From the NCBI RefSeq assembly GCF_010389155.1, contig NC_057763.1, forward strand, positions 34,144,645 to 34,208,644: 64,000 bases of DNA, given 5' to 3'. The stretch is from Erigeron canadensis (Eukaryota; Streptophyta; Magnoliopsida; Asterales; Asteraceae). The notes below the pieces were generated by a model. It worked only from the letters and a program-made list of their open reading frames with translations. It had not been told where the DNA came from and searched no databases. Shown piece by piece: positions 1-13,245 of the stretch (position 1 is its first letter; each line of letters opens with the position of its first letter). Position numbers and translations under genes: made by a program.

Positions 1-51
1 AGTAATTTATGTTCACCACATGGCTAACCTAGTACTTCTTATGAATGTCAG

Positions 52-427
52 TGGCATGCAAGACGGATATGAAACATATTGTGGCGAAAGGGGTGTGCAA
101 CTATCGGGTGGTCAGAAACAAAGAATAGCATTAGCTCGAGCCATTCTCAAGGACCCTGCGATTCTACTGTTGGATGAAGCAACGAGTGCTCTTGATAGCG
201 TATCAGAAAGCCTAGTTCAAGAAGCATTGGAGAAAATGATGAATGGACGAACATGTATAATGATTGCTCACCGTCTCTCTACAATACAAAATGCTGATTC
301 CATATCTGTCATTAAAGATGGAAAGGTGGTGGAACAAGGGTGTCATTCTGATCTTGTATCTATTCGTGGTGGAGCATATTTGAATCTCGTGAAAATGCAG
401 CACAACAACTCGCCTTTCCAGCATTAA
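52..427 (+). CDS. ABCB-type (MDR/P-glycoprotein) transporter, last exon only
   Basis: This is the C-terminal end of a full-size ABC transporter of the plant ABCB family. The rest lies left of the window. The exon starts after the acceptor tcag at 48-51, the same phase-2 position as the last exon of the complete copy downstream, so ATGs before 52 are intronic. Visible parts of nucleotide-binding domain 2 are [14 protein letters not shown] (ABC signature), [12 protein letters not shown] (Walker B and D-loop) and the H-loop AHRLSTI. It ends [11 protein letters not shown]. It closely matches 6661-7036, so the two genes are tandem duplicates. Such proteins use ATP to export small molecules or hormones across the plasma membrane. 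The substrate cannot be read from sequence. Confidence 0.9.
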
Positions 428-1931
428 GAAAAGTTCGGCAGGATTTGTAGTTATACGTTTAAATGGTTAATGAAAAAGTTTAATCTAAAATAATGCAGAT
501 AGAATGAAATAAAACAGGTTGATGGTGACATGGTGTATTTGTGTAATTGTTTTATAAAAGTTTTGACAACTTTTGTCTTCTTGTATTATTTCCAACAAGA
601 AGATATTATATTATCCAGGTGGCTTTATTAAGAGTTTTTGTTCACATGTGTATCTAAATTCTAAACCATGATCTTAAGTCATAACGCCGACAACATGTGT
701 CGTTACCTTGTAAACATTCGTTAAAATTGATACAACAAATGTTGACATCCTATAATGTGTATACAGAATAACATATCAGAGATACCTTAATATAATATAT
801 ACAAAATTTAAAAATAATAAAGCTCATATGGCATCATAAAGAACATATTGCCAGCGAGTCATATTGCCATTTATGTGAGTAAACCAAGGGGATGAAACCA
901 AAAATCTGTTTCTGACATTTTTTTTTATATTCTTAAACAACCTGGACAATTGATGTGGAGCAGATCCAAGAATTAAGACCTTTTATGAAGCACTCAGAGA
1001 TGGGAAAACGTGTTAGAAATACGCCTAACTTGAAACAATGTAACTTTTGGTTCACTTGAAGTTAAAATATGTCAACAGAATGCCCGTGACAAGATGGATG
1101 CAGTGGTTACATGCATTTAGTTACCCCTAAACTTGACAAATTTCTAAATTTGTAGTGTTTCTGTTCAAGACGTGTGTATGTGATGTATCTGTGTTTGTAA
1201 CAATGAAATGGATATTTACATACCATCTAAAACTACTCGTACTCTATTTTAAACAAATTTTCACAGATAATCTTTCTCATGACTTTTAAGCCTTTACAAG
1301 AGGGGCTAGTCATCCACAATATATTCATCGAATCTGATCTTCGTTTTAACTCGCGCTGCAACCCATTTGACCTACCTATCTTCATGTTCACTATATACGT
1401 TAATACGTATTGAGGCCATTATTAGCTAAGTGATCAAAATATTTATGTAATATAATATTACTTAACTCTTCTATTAATAGCAGATAGCAGATACATAAAA
1501 ATAAAAACTGTCTTGTTTCACTGTGATTACAGAGTAATATTCACATCAAATAAGTTGGACTCTCGGATGCAACTTAACTACTTAAGTTCTTGGAAACATT
1601 AATGATGCTGTTATTTTATGTTCTTGTTCTATGTTTAATATTTTATTGTTAACGTTGACAAAAGTTCATTGATGAAACCGTTTAGATGTGACCAAGGCGC
1701 GTTAACTATGTCAGTGAATATATTCTACAATAAAAAGACACGGCAGTAGTACAAATATTGACAACTTATTCCACATAATCTAACAGTAAAAAAGACTTGT
1801 TTTTTGATGTCATCACTTTTTTTGGTTACAACTTTCCTTGATATATAAGTGGTTTTCTGTTCAGTTATTTCACTTTGTTGTATACAATCTACCATTTCAA
1901 ACTCTAGTCTAGAATTGGGGCTGGAATAGGA
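428..1931. other. Intergenic: 3' UTR of first ABCB gene and promoter of second
   Basis: There is no coding potential. AT-rich DNA holds the 3' UTR of the upstream gene and the upstream region of the next. I see no obvious transposon ends. Confidence 0.6.
1842..1848 (+). promoter_or_regulatory. TATA box of the complete ABCB gene
   Basis: TATATAA lies about 84 nt upstream of the chosen ATG at 1932, a normal distance once a short 5' leader is allowed for. This supports the start choice. Confidence 0.5.
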
Positions 1932-4900
1932 ATGGAAAATAAGAAAAAAGATGGCATCTTTAGGTATGCAAACGGGTTTGACAAGTTTTTAATGTTTTGG
2001 GGAACAATCGGAAGTATTGGAGATGGATTGCAAGTCCCTTTAACGATGTTTGTTCTTAGCGGTATCATCAATGACTATGGAAACCCAAATACCCCTGTGA
2101 CACTTTCTATCGTCAATAAGGTGACATTATGATTCCGGCTTATCTTAAAGCACAGTTTGGTTTCTTGTTGGGAGAATGCAGTGAATTTGTAGCTTTTGGT
2201 AAATTGTCAATTCTGTCGTCAATAAGGTGACATTTTGTTTTTGTTTCAGTATTCACTCAGGTTGATGTATGTTGCTCTTTCAGTTGGGTTATCTGCATTT
2301 GTTGGTACGTATAGTGTGACTATAAACTTTAAGTTGGTTAGTTAAAAAAATTTTTTCCCCATGACTAACGCACTAATGTTTCTCCAATGTTGCTCATTTT
2401 TGTGATTGCAGAAGGACTTTGTTGGGCAAGGACCTCAGAGAGACAGACTTCCCGTATGAGACTCAAGTACTTGAAAGCTGTGCTTCAACAAGATGTTAGT
2501 TTCTTTGACACTCAAGAAGCTGGTACCTCTGCAACTTATGAAGTTGTCTCGACTATCACAGCTGATTCTAATGCAATCCACGTCACCATTGGCGAAAAGG
2601 TTCTCATTTAACAATTTTAGACAATTGGCAAAGGTGGCAAAATGGGTGGGTCGGGTAATGGGTCAAAACGAGTTGATGTCAAAACATGCGTGCAACACCT
2701 AAGTTCTAAACTGTTGTGTTGCAATGTATTTTTCTTCTTCAAATTATTAATAATTAGTTTGCATCAGGTTACCAAAAAATGTAAAAAGTAATCTATCAGA
2801 ACAACAAATTAAATTTTGGATAATATCACAAAAAAGGTTCATGAACTAGATATATTACAAAATGTAACCCAAACCAACATGTTCACAAAACATGTTAAAT
2901 CTGCCACCTCCAACAATTAAGCACCTTGTTTCTTCATATTAACTGAAACATGTAACATGAAACAGATACCAGATACTATTGCCAACTTGTCAGCCGTCTT
3001 TTTTTGCCATGTGTTTGCATTTACACTATCATGGAGGCTTACATTAGCCGCTCTCCCATTCTCCGTAATGTTCCTTGTACCCGCCCTGGGGTTTAGCAAG
3101 CTTGTGATGGATGCTGGAATGGCAATGGTTAAATCATATGGTGCTGCTGGTACTATTGCAGAACAAGCAATTGCTTCCATAAGAACTGTGTATTCCTATG
3201 TTGGAGAACATCAAGTAATTGATAAGTTTAGCCATGCATTGAAAACCACGACAAAACTAGGAATAAAACAAGGGTTTGCAAGAGGGGTAATGCTTGGAAG
3301 CATGGGGATCATTTACATTAACTGGGCGTTTCAGGCTTGGTTTGGATCTCTTCTAATCACTAAACATGGAGAAAAAGGTGGTGATGTTTTCGTTGCTGGA
3401 TTTAACGTCCTCATGGGAGGAGTGTGAGTTTTCTAACTAGATACCATTTTCACTAAATTTTTTCTGATGTCGTAATTTAAAACTAGAACTTCATATCAAT
3501 TTCATGAGAAAGTAAAGACAATTATATTTAAACCCTTAAGCGGAATTTCTTAACATCACAAAATAATGTTGAACTTACTTACAAGGTATGTTAGGCAAAC
3601 ATTTAGAAACTCCAAATTGGACTTTAGTCAGCTTAACTGAAATTGAAAAACTAGGACATTGCATTATTAGTCAGCTTACACCTCCATCTATTTCTTAAAA
3701 AAATCTTGCAGGTATGTCCTGATTGCGCTCCCAAATCTTACTGCCATTTTAGAGTCTAAAGGCGCTGTTACTCGAATCTGTGATATGATTGACAGAAACT
3801 CAACTTTGGACTCTGAAGACAAAAAAGGAAAGGCTCTATCATGTGTGAGAGGCCAAATCGAATTTAAAGGAATCTACTTTAACTACCCATCAAGGCCTGA
3901 TACACCGATCCTACAAGGGTTAGATCTTACAATACCAGCTAGTAAAACTGTTGGACTTGTTGGAGGCAGTGGTTCAGGGAAATCGACAATTGTGTCATTA
4001 ATTCAAAGGTTCTATGATCCTATAGAGGGTGACATTCTTTTGGATGGACACAAAATAAACAAACTTCATCTTAAATGGTTGAGATCACAAATGGGTCTGG
4101 TTAATCAAGAGCCGATTCTCTTTGCAACTTCAATCAAAGAGAACATACTGTTTGGCAAAGAAGGAGCATCTTTTGATGATATTGTTGCAGCAGCTAAGGA
4201 TGCAAATGCACATGACTTCATTGTCAAGTTTCCAGATGGCTATGAAACTAATGTAAGTTCATCTCTTTTCTTTCTCCTAGTCTATTCTTGTCCATAATGC
4301 CGCTTTCTTGAAAACAAGCTATCTTTGTAAATAGTCTTCAATCAATATTTTCAAATCTTCCTTGATTTTCTTGCCTAAAGTAGGTTACCCGAAAGTGAAA
4401 ATGATATTAAAGTTGTTTACTCCCCCTCCCCCTATGCAATTACGCTTTCTGAGAGCTATAAGTAATACAGGTTGGGCAATTTGGGGTTCAACTATCTGGA
4501 GGGCAAAAGCAGCGAATTGCAATAGCTCGAGCACTAATAAGAGATCCTAAAATCTTGCTCCTTGACGAAGCAACAAGTGCACTCGACACAGAGTCTGAAC
4601 GAGTTGTGCAGAAAGCCATTGACCAGGCGTCCATTGGAAGAACAACTATTGTAATTGCACATCGTCTCTCAACAATTAGACGGGCCAGTCTGATCTATGT
4701 GCTTCACTCTGGAAAGGTAGTCGAATCAGGTTCACATGATGAGCTGACACAAACAAAAGGTGGTCATTACTTTAAAATGATGCAGTTACAACAATCTGCT
4801 GTGGGAGCTGAATTCCAAAGTCCACATAGATTGTCGATTACTTCCAGCCCAAGAAGTGTGAGATCAAGTGCACCGAACACCCCATCACTGAACCCATTCA

Positions 4901-7036
4901 GCCCAGGGTTCTCCATGGGTACCCCATATTCGGTTCAATTTGAGGCTTCTTATGATACTGACTATGAAGATAGCATTAGAAAACTATCTCATCAAGCTCC
5001 CTCCCAAATCCGTTTATTGAAAATGAATGCACCCGAGTGGGTAGCAGCCTTGTGGGGTTGCTTGGGTGCTATAGGGTCTGGTGCAGTACAACCCATCAAT
5101 GCATATTGTGTAGGCGGTGTGATCAATGTGTACTTCCAGTTAAATAAATCCACCATTGTTGATCACGCAAGGAGATATTCCTATGTGTTCTTAGCCGTCG
5201 GTGTCTTCAGCTTCTTCTCTAGTGTCATCCAATATTACAACTTTTCTGTCATGGGTGAGAACTTGACAACACGGATACGCGAGAAGCTTCTTGAGAAACT
5301 TCTGACTTTCGAAATTGGGTGGTTCGATCGAGACGAGAACACAAGTGCGGCCATTTGTGCAATGTTATCATCTGAAGCTAATATGGTCCGGTCACTTGTT
5401 GCAGATCGTATGTCATTACTAACACAAGCGGTTTTCAGTGCCATTTTTGCTTATACTTTAGGAATGGTACTCTCATGGAGACTAACACTTGTATTATTGG
5501 TTGCGCAACCATTTCTAATAGGAAGTCTGTACGCTAGGCGAGTTTTAATGAAAAGTTTATCCGAAAAATCTCAAAAGGCTCAAACAGAAGGAAGTCAACT
5601 CGCAAGTGAAGCGGTTATCAACCATAGAACAATAACCGCCTTTTCTTCTCAAAAAAGGGTGGTTGGTCTCTTTAAGGACACACTACAAGGGCCTAAAAGT
5701 GAGAGTATCAGACAATCATATTATTCAGGGGTCGGGCTATTTTGCTCCCAGTTTTTTACAACAGCTTCAACTGCTTTAGCTTTTTGGTATGGGGGTCGGT
5801 TATTAACAGAAAACCTAATAGCTCCTGAGAAGCTTTTCCAAGCATTTTTGGTGTTGCTGTTAACGGCATATACCATAGCTGATGCAGGAAGAATGACTAA
5901 AGATATATCAAGAGGAAGCACTGCTGTTAGTTCGGTCTTTGCAATTCTCGACAAGAAAACGGAGATCGACCCTGATACTTCAAGTGGACATGATTCTGCA
6001 GAAAGGAACATTAGGGGTCGTGTGGAGTTGAGAAATGTGTTTTTTGCTTACCCGTCTAGACCCGATCATATGATTTTTAACGGATTAAACCTCAAGATAA
6101 AGCAAGGAGCTTCAGTAGCACTTGTGGGCCCGAGTGGATCGGGTAAATCTACCATTATAGGGTTGATAGAGAGGTTTTATGATCCATTAAAAGGGACAGT
6201 TTATATTGATGAACTTGACATAAAGGAATATAACTTACGGAAACTGAGGTCACATATCGCTTTAGTGAGTCAAGAGCCAACACTTTTTGCAGGTACCATT
6301 CTTGAAAACATTGCTTACGGAAAACCAAATGCTACAGAATCCGAGATAAGGAACGCTGCAGCCCTTGCCAACGCTCATGAATTCATAAGGTATGGACTCT
6401 GTCACTTTGCATTTATATTTAACGAGCCAAAAGAGACAAAAGGGATTCAAATATGAGACCCAATATCCTTGCTAATGCTAAGTAGGCTATATTGATAATT
6501 TAATGTTATTCAAAATGCCCATACAATAATTCTATCTAGGACCATGTCTACACGCCAACAATCTTTAAATCATACCTCAATTATATATCAGGCAGAAGTA
6601 TGTTTTATATGCAAAAAATCACAATTACAATTTTTATCATGTATTATCTGTGGATGGCAGTGGAATGAAAGACGGGTATGAAACTTATTGTGGCGAAAGA
6701 GGTGTGCAGCTATCGGGAGGCCAAAAGCAAAGAATAGCATTGGCTCGCGCCATTATTAAGAACCCTGCTATTCTATTGTTGGATGAGGCAACTAGTGCTC
6801 TTGATACCATATCAGAAAGTTTAGTTCAAGAAGCACTGGAGAAGATGATGAATGGGCGGACATGTATTGTAGTGGCGCACCGTCTTTCCACAATACAAAA
6901 CTCTGAGTCTATTGCTGTTATTAAAGATGGAAAGGTGGTCGAGCAAGGGCGTCATACTGATCTTTTATCTGTACAGGGCGGAGCATACTCAAATTTGGTG
7001 AAGATGCAGGTCAGCAACTCGCCTTTACGGCAATAA
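1932..7036 (+). CDS. ABCB15-like full-size ABC transporter, 7 exons, 1241 aa
   Basis: Exons by splice site and phase: 1932-2120, 2250-2304, 2412-2599, 2966-3423, 3712-4252, 4471-6389 and 6661-7036. They sum to 3726 nt in one frame. The order is TMD1-NBD1-TMD2-NBD2, as in P-glycoproteins. NBD1 has Walker [10 protein letters not shown] (about 381-389), signature LSGGQ (485-489) and Walker B ILLLDE. A Ser/Pro-rich linker leads to TMD2 near residue 660. NBD2 has Walker [10 protein letters not shown] (about 1030-1038) and LSGGQ (1134-1138). All catalytic motifs are intact, and the length is normal for the family (about 1250 aa). It is a membrane exporter, probably plasma membrane. The closest group by eye is Arabidopsis ABCB15-18/22; the substrate is unknown. 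It is tandem with the partial gene at 52-427. Confidence 0.93.
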
Positions 7037-7958
7037 AACATGCTTATCAACCAAGTTTAGCAAAAGATAGCATCAAGATTTGTAAATTCGATGAATAATG
7101 CAGATAAGAGGAAAATAAGAGTTATACATATGCCCAGGGTTGTTGAATATGAACAACTTTTTATTGTTACTGAAAGCAAGTGTGATCCACTACTGGTACT
7201 TGTTACAATATGTATTTGCAGTTCTTACTATCTTGTATCAGAAGTAATTCTTCATCAAATCAATATTAAAACTTTACGGTGACACTGGTGTTATTAACTA
7301 AAATCAGCTTTCAACTATCATATTATAGATTGCTTGTTTAGATACTACATTCACGCCGACGTCGTGTACTCAATACTCACCATGATGAGAAGAAACAAAA
7401 AGAGGACAGTACAATGAAAATTACCACTAAACTTTTGTGCAAGCCCTCACAACACAGAAGTCCACCCATTAACGTCACAACAAAAGATACGTTTTTACCC
7501 TGTTGGTAGTATCATTCGAACCTATAAGATAAAAGTTCAAAAAAATATAATGTCTAAAAGTAATGGCATACTTTAAACAGATATAGAATATGAATTAAGG
7601 CACTACATACCAAGGAACTACTTCAGCTTGTCATAGCCATAGCTATTAGCTGCCATATATATACAATGTTAAATCACACATTCACACAGCCACACCATAT
7701 TCATCTAGTACGTCTTATATGACCCCTTTGCATGGATAGGTGTGCTAGAAACTAACAAAAATCGGTGATTTCAAAGTAAACATCAACCAATGTGATAGTA
7801 AATCCTTGATTACAATAACACTCCCAAGTGGTGGGGATAAAATAAGTTGTATCATAACAACATACAAAAACAGAGTACTCAGAACCTATTATTACAAAAC
7901 AAAACAGGATAGCAAAAATCATATTGTATATACATTAATAAAGATTCAATTAAGTACT
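7037..7958. other. Convergent intergenic region between ABCB and BET3 genes
   Basis: It holds the 3' UTRs of two convergent genes. Short ORFs here have no recognisable content. No repeat was identified. Confidence 0.55.
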
Positions 7959-10082
7959 TCACTCGTCGTCTTTGTATGGGTACTCCTCCGGAACTTGTTT
8001 AAGAAGCTTCACTTGCAACTCAAACGCGTCATCTCCTCTAAGCATATCCCTGATCCAAGTTATCTCAGTCTTCATTGAAACCTGCATTTGTGAAAAAAAT
8101 TGTGAGTCATTTATGCATATGGGTTCAAATGAATGGGCTAAAAGAAATGATAAAATGTTGAGATCCAACAGCTTCTGCTACTTCACAGTAGCATATGTTA
8201 GTCTTTTGGCAAATTAACAAGTGTGCAATGAAATTTCATGTGAAAAATATTGCAAGTGTCTGAAAGAACTCACCATCTCTAGAGCTCCTCTGACAACCCC
8301 GCTTAAAATGTTGCAGTAATATAAACCTTGACAGGTATCTGGAAGCTCAACAAAGTCTACAAGTGGATTATCCTCTAAAATGAGGCTGCAACAAGTCCCC
8401 TCTGCATCCCAGTTAGCCACAGATGCAGTGACCCCTAAAAACATTTTAAAGCCAACCTGTTTGGAGACATTAATCGAGATCAGAAACAGAATATCGGACA
8501 GCATGTAACTTGCACACATCCAAAAGAATAAAAATAGAAAGACAACACCTTTTACATTTCAATAGTTACACATTGCTTCTATAATGAAAACATGTATTTT
8601 AGATCATATCTGCAATGAAAACCTCAATTTCTACAAGCAAATCAAGTTTGTAAAATCAGCAGTGGAAACTAACTGATGCTTCAATAGTGCCATATATGGA
8701 TATGATTTTACCAGTTCATTCCTACATAATTAAGAGCTTTGACCAATCCATGTTATTATGTTCGTCATAATGTAGAATAGGGTATTGGGGTTTTTTTTTT
8801 TTTTTTTTTTGGGGGGGGACCCTAGCCCCGGTACCACAATTGGATACCCATTGACTCACCCTGTATAAGCCATATGATGCAGATACAATACCTCCATCAG
8901 TCCATCCTAATCCCCACATGATTCGTCTCTTAAAACAATTTTTAAAGCATGACTGTGGCCAAACTGACTTCCTTAAAATGATATACTCAATACTAAATGG
9001 TCACTATGCTGTTACAACTTACAAGACTTGCAGTAAGCTTATCAAGTTATCATACTAAGTAAAATAAAAGAAGGGATGCAATTATACTCTAAAAGTCTAA
9101 AGCAATAAATAGTTGCAAAGCAGTTCCTTCTTTCAAGAAACTAATGCAAAGAAATTCTTATAATTCTCGTGCTTGATACTATTAAAGAATAAATCTTCAC
9201 CATGTGAACTTCATGCTAGTTCAACCACTCTTCTGTATTCAAAACTGCAGAAAGGCCAAGTATCTCGAATCATATTCGCTTTGTCATATTTAATTTTAAA
9301 TGCCAATTCCGCTGTTTGACTATTGCAAACCTAAGCCCAAGTCAAAGTTTACCAGAGAACCCTTCCTCCATTAAATCAAGAGTTTAAAATACTTAAAGTC
9401 TTAAAAACCTAGTTCTACCTAGGATAATGGGTAAACAAATAAGGTTTTCCAAGTTACCTGAGGAAGAGGAGTCCACAACAACAACAGCAATAATAGTAAT
9501 AATACATTATATTATACAAGCCATAAGTAGTCAAAAAATCCCGACCCACATACACAAAAACACAACACCATGAAATAAGCTATACATACCTTGGCAATGA
9601 CTTCAGCGGTCTCTCTAAAATCAACACATCTGGTGACATTAGACTTGGCAAGAAACTCATCAATTAAGCGAATTCCAATATTGTAACCCCTGATCATACA
9701 ATAAAAAGGGATCAAATCTCAAAGTACCAAAAAAACACTAAAGCCGCATATCCTTTACCCATAGTAAATCATACTCTACTCTAAACAAAATCATTAAATC
9801 ACAAATATTATACACAAGCACTATATGTATGTATGCACATACATTTGATCAAGCTGCTTATTAACTTCCTCAACCTCCTCCAGATCCGTAATCAATTGGC
9901 GCACGATCGCACCATACGTCAACGTAAACAGCTCGGCATTCTAACATCAAATTCCACAAAATCATCAACAACTTCACAACAAATTAAAATAAGAAACTGA
10001 TGATATATATATGATTAAAAATTACCACGCGCTCAACATTTGCGAAAATGGCATCACCGGATCTCGGAACAGCTGGAGCCAT
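7959..10082 (-). CDS. BET3: TRAPP complex subunit BET3/TRAPPC3, 5 exons, 186 aa
   Basis: Minus-strand exons are 10026-10082, 9843-9940, 9590-9689, 8274-8456 and 7959-8081 (561 nt). All junctions are GT-AG. The protein starts MAPAVPRSGDAIFANVERV and ends KQVPEEYPYKDDE. Conserved Bet3 blocks are visible: LTYGAIVRQL, GYNIGIRLIDEFLA, RETAEVIAKVGFKMFLG, LEDNPLVDFVELPD and GALEMVSMKTE. BET3 is a core subunit of the TRAPP tethering complexes, which act as exchange factors for Rab GTPases in ER-Golgi traffic. Cys73 in NVTRCVDFRE aligns with the cysteine that is acylated inside the hydrophobic channel of animal Bet3. Length is as expected. It is a single housekeeping gene with no link to its neighbours. 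Confidence 0.96.
8791..8932 (-). repeat. Retroposon-like fragment with T20-G8 tract in BET3 intron 3
   Basis: The intron contains 20 T followed by 8 G (8791-8818). It then runs into a segment which, on the minus strand, reads GGGTATCCAATTGTGGTACC and a C/A-rich tail. That end resembles the end of the SINE at 62545-62733 (minus strand GGGTACCAATTCGGTAC). It is probably a decayed short retroposon. I see no target duplication. Confidence 0.3.
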
Positions 10083-10316
10083 TGAAGGTCTACGATTGCT
10101 TAAATTAGTCAGGTATAAATCTATAGATACAATATCTAAATCTATTGATAGAAAGTTAAACAATTCATAGTAATATATATCAGAGGAACCTAATAATTTC
10201 GCATCAAATACAATTATATTATGCAATTTACCCTATATTATATTATATATATATATAACAGTAAGAACTGAGAAATAGAAAATTCATATATCAAACTATG
10301 TTGAGCAGTGTACCTA

Positions 10317-10440
10317 AACGACGTCGTATGTGTTTACAGTTTAGACTGTTGGATCGGCGAGTTCCTCAGGTTTGTGACTGATTGGGATTTACAGTCAGAT
10401 CGGAAGAAAACTATGACGATGAAATGAACGACGTCGTATA
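10317..10440. promoter_or_regulatory. Paired AACGACGTCGTAT palindromes upstream of BET3
   Basis: AACGACGTCGTAT occurs at 10317 and again at 10427, 110 bp apart, within 360 bp upstream of the BET3 start. The core GACGTC is a C-box-type bZIP site. This is sequence observation only; the function is inferred. Confidence 0.4.
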
Positions 10441-11047
10441 TTGGTTTGTTTGGGCCGTGGGCTTTTTATTACTACCGTATTAGATATGGACCTATGATGG
10501 ACGGACCCAACCAAAACTTTAAGGACTACTTATGTTATGAGTTATGACACATGCTAAAAAAATATTGATTATATGGGAGATATAAAATGGAAAATGATTA
10601 ATGTGTATAATTTGTGTGAATAAAAGATAAGTCTAAAAGAGATGTCATGTGGCAAGATAAAGGTAAAGATGATGAAAGATATTTAGTGAAAAATATACGT
10701 CATGTAATGTATGCAATAGACTTATTTTAGACCCATGAATTAAGTTTATATATCATTCTATATCACTATCTTGAGTTTTGTAACAATATATTTTAACTTT
10801 TATATATGCATCTACTTATTTTTGAAATTGGTCTTTATGACAGTCATTGCATTACATATAAATTTTTTAGAAAAACTAACTTTTAAATTACTTTACAATA
10901 AAGATCACTTTTTATGCGTAAATATTTACCGATAGTCTTAGAAATGTCACTAGCATGGTTCTCACACAATAATATACTCGTATAATATATAATAATAAAA
11001 AAGAAAATAAATCCATGAAACTTGATTAGTCATTTATATATATATAT

Positions 11048-11095
11048 ATACTAAATTTTAGACCCGTGTCCAACACTGGACATGAGACTTGCGAC
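11048..11095 (-). mobile_element. Helitron-like 3' terminus (decayed)
   Basis: On the minus strand a hairpin-forming GTCCAGTGTTGGAC is followed by ACGGGTCTAAAATTTAGT. This resembles the hairpin-plus-CTAGT end of plant non-autonomous Helitrons. The 5' end was not located. Confidence 0.3.
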
Positions 11096-11690
11096 ATTAT
11101 TATTATTAGATATTAATACATGTAACTCATAAAAGCTTATAAGTTCAAAGTTGAAGATATAAGTGGATACCAAGTGTTCAATTCTAATGTCAAGAATGTT
11201 AAGCTAATAGAAAGAAAACTAATGTGATAAAAGAACATTGGAAGGATATACCCTCCTTCATCATCTGAAAGACTTCTTTATAGACGAAATTTGTCGTAGT
11301 ATTTTTTGTCTTTTTATCTTTGTCACATATTAACACTTTAAAGCCCCTTATCGACTTAACTCAAGATACTGCAATGTACAATTGTTCGTGTGTGAAAACC
11401 AGGCTTTGTAGATAGAAACCAATTTAAATAATTAACATTGTAAAATTAATTATTTTAGTTTTTAGTTTTTTATTAATTAAATAAAATTATGTAAAAAACT
11501 AAATGATGACATCAGCGAGAGACAATTTGATGAAATCGAGTGATATGATTGGTTAATAAGTCATTAGTTCAACTATTTTTTAAAAATATTAAAATTAAAA
11601 TAGTACAATTACTATTAAAATCTTAATATATTTACATTAAATCTAATTTGTTTTTAATTAATTATATATATATATATATATATATATGAT

Positions 11691-11754
11691 TGAATATATT
11701 ATTGGATATATATTAGTTATTATTTTATTGGATAAATATTAGCTATTATTCTAT

Positions 11755-11792
<38 letters not shown>

Positions 11793-11962
11793 TTATTATT
11801 ATATTTGTTTATGATATTAAAATTATCGGGTAAAAATATAAATTGAATATATATATTAGTTATTATTTTATTGGATAAATATTAGCTATTATTCTATTGG
11901 ATATATATTAGCTATTATTATATTTGTTTATCATATTAAAATTGTCGGGTTAAAAGTGTAAA
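11691..11962. repeat. Two-copy ~150-bp AT-rich tandem repeat with (TA)n tracts
   Basis: The block TTGAATATAT...TTAGTTATTATTTTATTGG...ATATTTGTTTAT...ATTATCGGGT occurs from 11691 and again from about 11844 with small changes. A (TA)n run of about 30 bp (11758-11789) interrupts the first copy. Confidence 0.6.
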
Positions 11963-12255
11963 TTTATGATGGAAACAAAAAAGTGTAAATTAAAGTTAAA
12001 ACTGAAAACAAAAGTCAAAACTAAGAAATCGAGAGCTGTGATTGGTCGATAAGTTATTAGAGCAACTGTGCTTTAGTATAATAAAAGATATCCATCGATA
12101 CATGGTACGTAGTAAACATGTCTTGAAAAAGACTTCTTAATTAACATAATAATATTGTAGCTTTTATTGATTTGTCAACTAAACATGACATACAACGACA
12201 TGATTTTTATGTATGTCGTACTAGCTAAACTTGAAAGCTAATGAGTGGTTGATCA

Positions 12256-12654
12256 TTAGATGTGGCACAACTCAGTTCCTAAAAGGCATGTCTTTGGTAA
12301 GTTTGGAGCTTCTTGAAGCAATCTTTTCATGCGTGGAGCATCCCATCCTCCACGTTGTTGTAAACGCACAAAATCACGTATTTCCAAGCACCGACATCCC
12401 GTATCTAGCTTCCCGAGTTGTTGACAACAACGTTGTAGAAGTGAATCTTGTTGCTTTGGTTGTTCTTGTTGTTGCTTGGTGATAATACTAGCTCCCGATA
12501 CAGCCTCATACCTTGCTAAAAACATGTGGCAATATTGCATCGGTTGCTTCTTAATTTGCTCACTACAATTCACTTGTGTTGAAGCTTTGACGAAAACTGC
12601 TATGCTCACAAAGAGCAGTAGTATTGCGATTATTATTGTGTGTGTTGTTCGCAT
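12256..12654 (-). CDS. 2S albumin-like seed storage protein, single exon, 132 aa
   Basis: An N-terminal signal peptide is visible (MRTTHTIIIAILLLFVSIAV, to about residue 25). It is followed by the eight-cysteine 2S albumin pattern: C, C, CC, CRC, C, C (NCSE, YCHM, RCCQQL, GCRCLE, TCLL, LCHI). Such proteins are cut into small and large subunits held by disulfides in protein storage vacuoles. Unlike the 13.2-kb gene it has no intron after the second cysteine. It is the most divergent member of the cluster, and its Q-rich loop is short. A TATA box (CTATAAATA on the minus strand, 12714-12722) lies about 60 nt upstream. A related alpha-amylase-inhibitor-like role cannot be excluded. Confidence 0.85.
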   Translation of the reverse strand: MRTTHTIIIAILLLFVSIAVFVKASTQVNCSEQIKKQPMQYCHMFLARYEAVSGASIITKQQQEQPKQQDSLLQRCCQQLGKLDTGCRCLEIRDFVRLQQRGGWDAPRMKRLLQEAPNLPKTCLLGTELCHI

Positions 12655-13245
12655 TGTGGCCGGGTATATATGATCAATGTGATGAGTACGTTGATATGTG
12701 TTTGGGGAAATGATATTTATAGCAAAGTGTGTGAGTTTAAGGTTTAGTATTATTTTATTTCATTGACATCATATCATTATATGGCTAGCTATTCGTGTAT
12801 TTATATGTCTAAACAGTTAGACAAAATTTGAATTGTTTTTGGTATTCGATCCTAAGTAGAGCAGCATTATTTGACGATAAATGATAAAAGTCATTCGTCG
12901 TACGTAAGGCTTACTTAATTAATTTGTAGCGGTGGTCAAAGGTTACAAATTTATTTATAACAAGGATGACATACTCTACAAATTGAAAAGTGCAAGTGAA
13001 TCTAAACTTGTGAGTTGGCATATATAGCGCTAGGCGATTATTTATGATGATTGTCGCATGTATTCACAAGTTAACTATAACATCAATTATTTTTCAATTA
13101 GTTGAAACAACTAAACTTGTGAGGTAATTAAGCTTGAATAATTAACCTAGCTAGCTTGACCCTTTAGAACTATATATTGTGTAATAGTCGTCATAGTCAT
13201 TTAAATATACATAGATAATTGACAGAATTGAAGAGCCAACCAAGA
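12655..13245. other. Spacer between the 12.3- and 13.2-kb albumin genes
   Basis: It holds the promoter of the 12.3-kb gene and 3' flank of the 13.2-kb gene. No other element is seen. Confidence 0.5.
12714..12722 (-). promoter_or_regulatory. TATA box of the 12.3-kb albumin gene
   Basis: On the minus strand the sequence reads CTATAAATA, 60 nt upstream of the ATG at 12654. Confidence 0.5.

Larger units (their letters stand above)
10083..12255. other. Intergenic: BET3 promoter and AT-rich repeat DNA
   Basis: Near BET3 is its promoter, with two ACGACGTCGT palindromes. From about 10.5 kb on the DNA is AT-rich, with (TA)n tracts, a Helitron-like end near 11050 and a two-copy ~150-bp repeat. No gene is visible. 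Confidence 0.55.

Noticed and set aside
20..51. ATG at 20 as a start for the first ABCB fragment
   Set aside because: It lies in the last intron. Comparison with the second copy puts the acceptor at 51/52.
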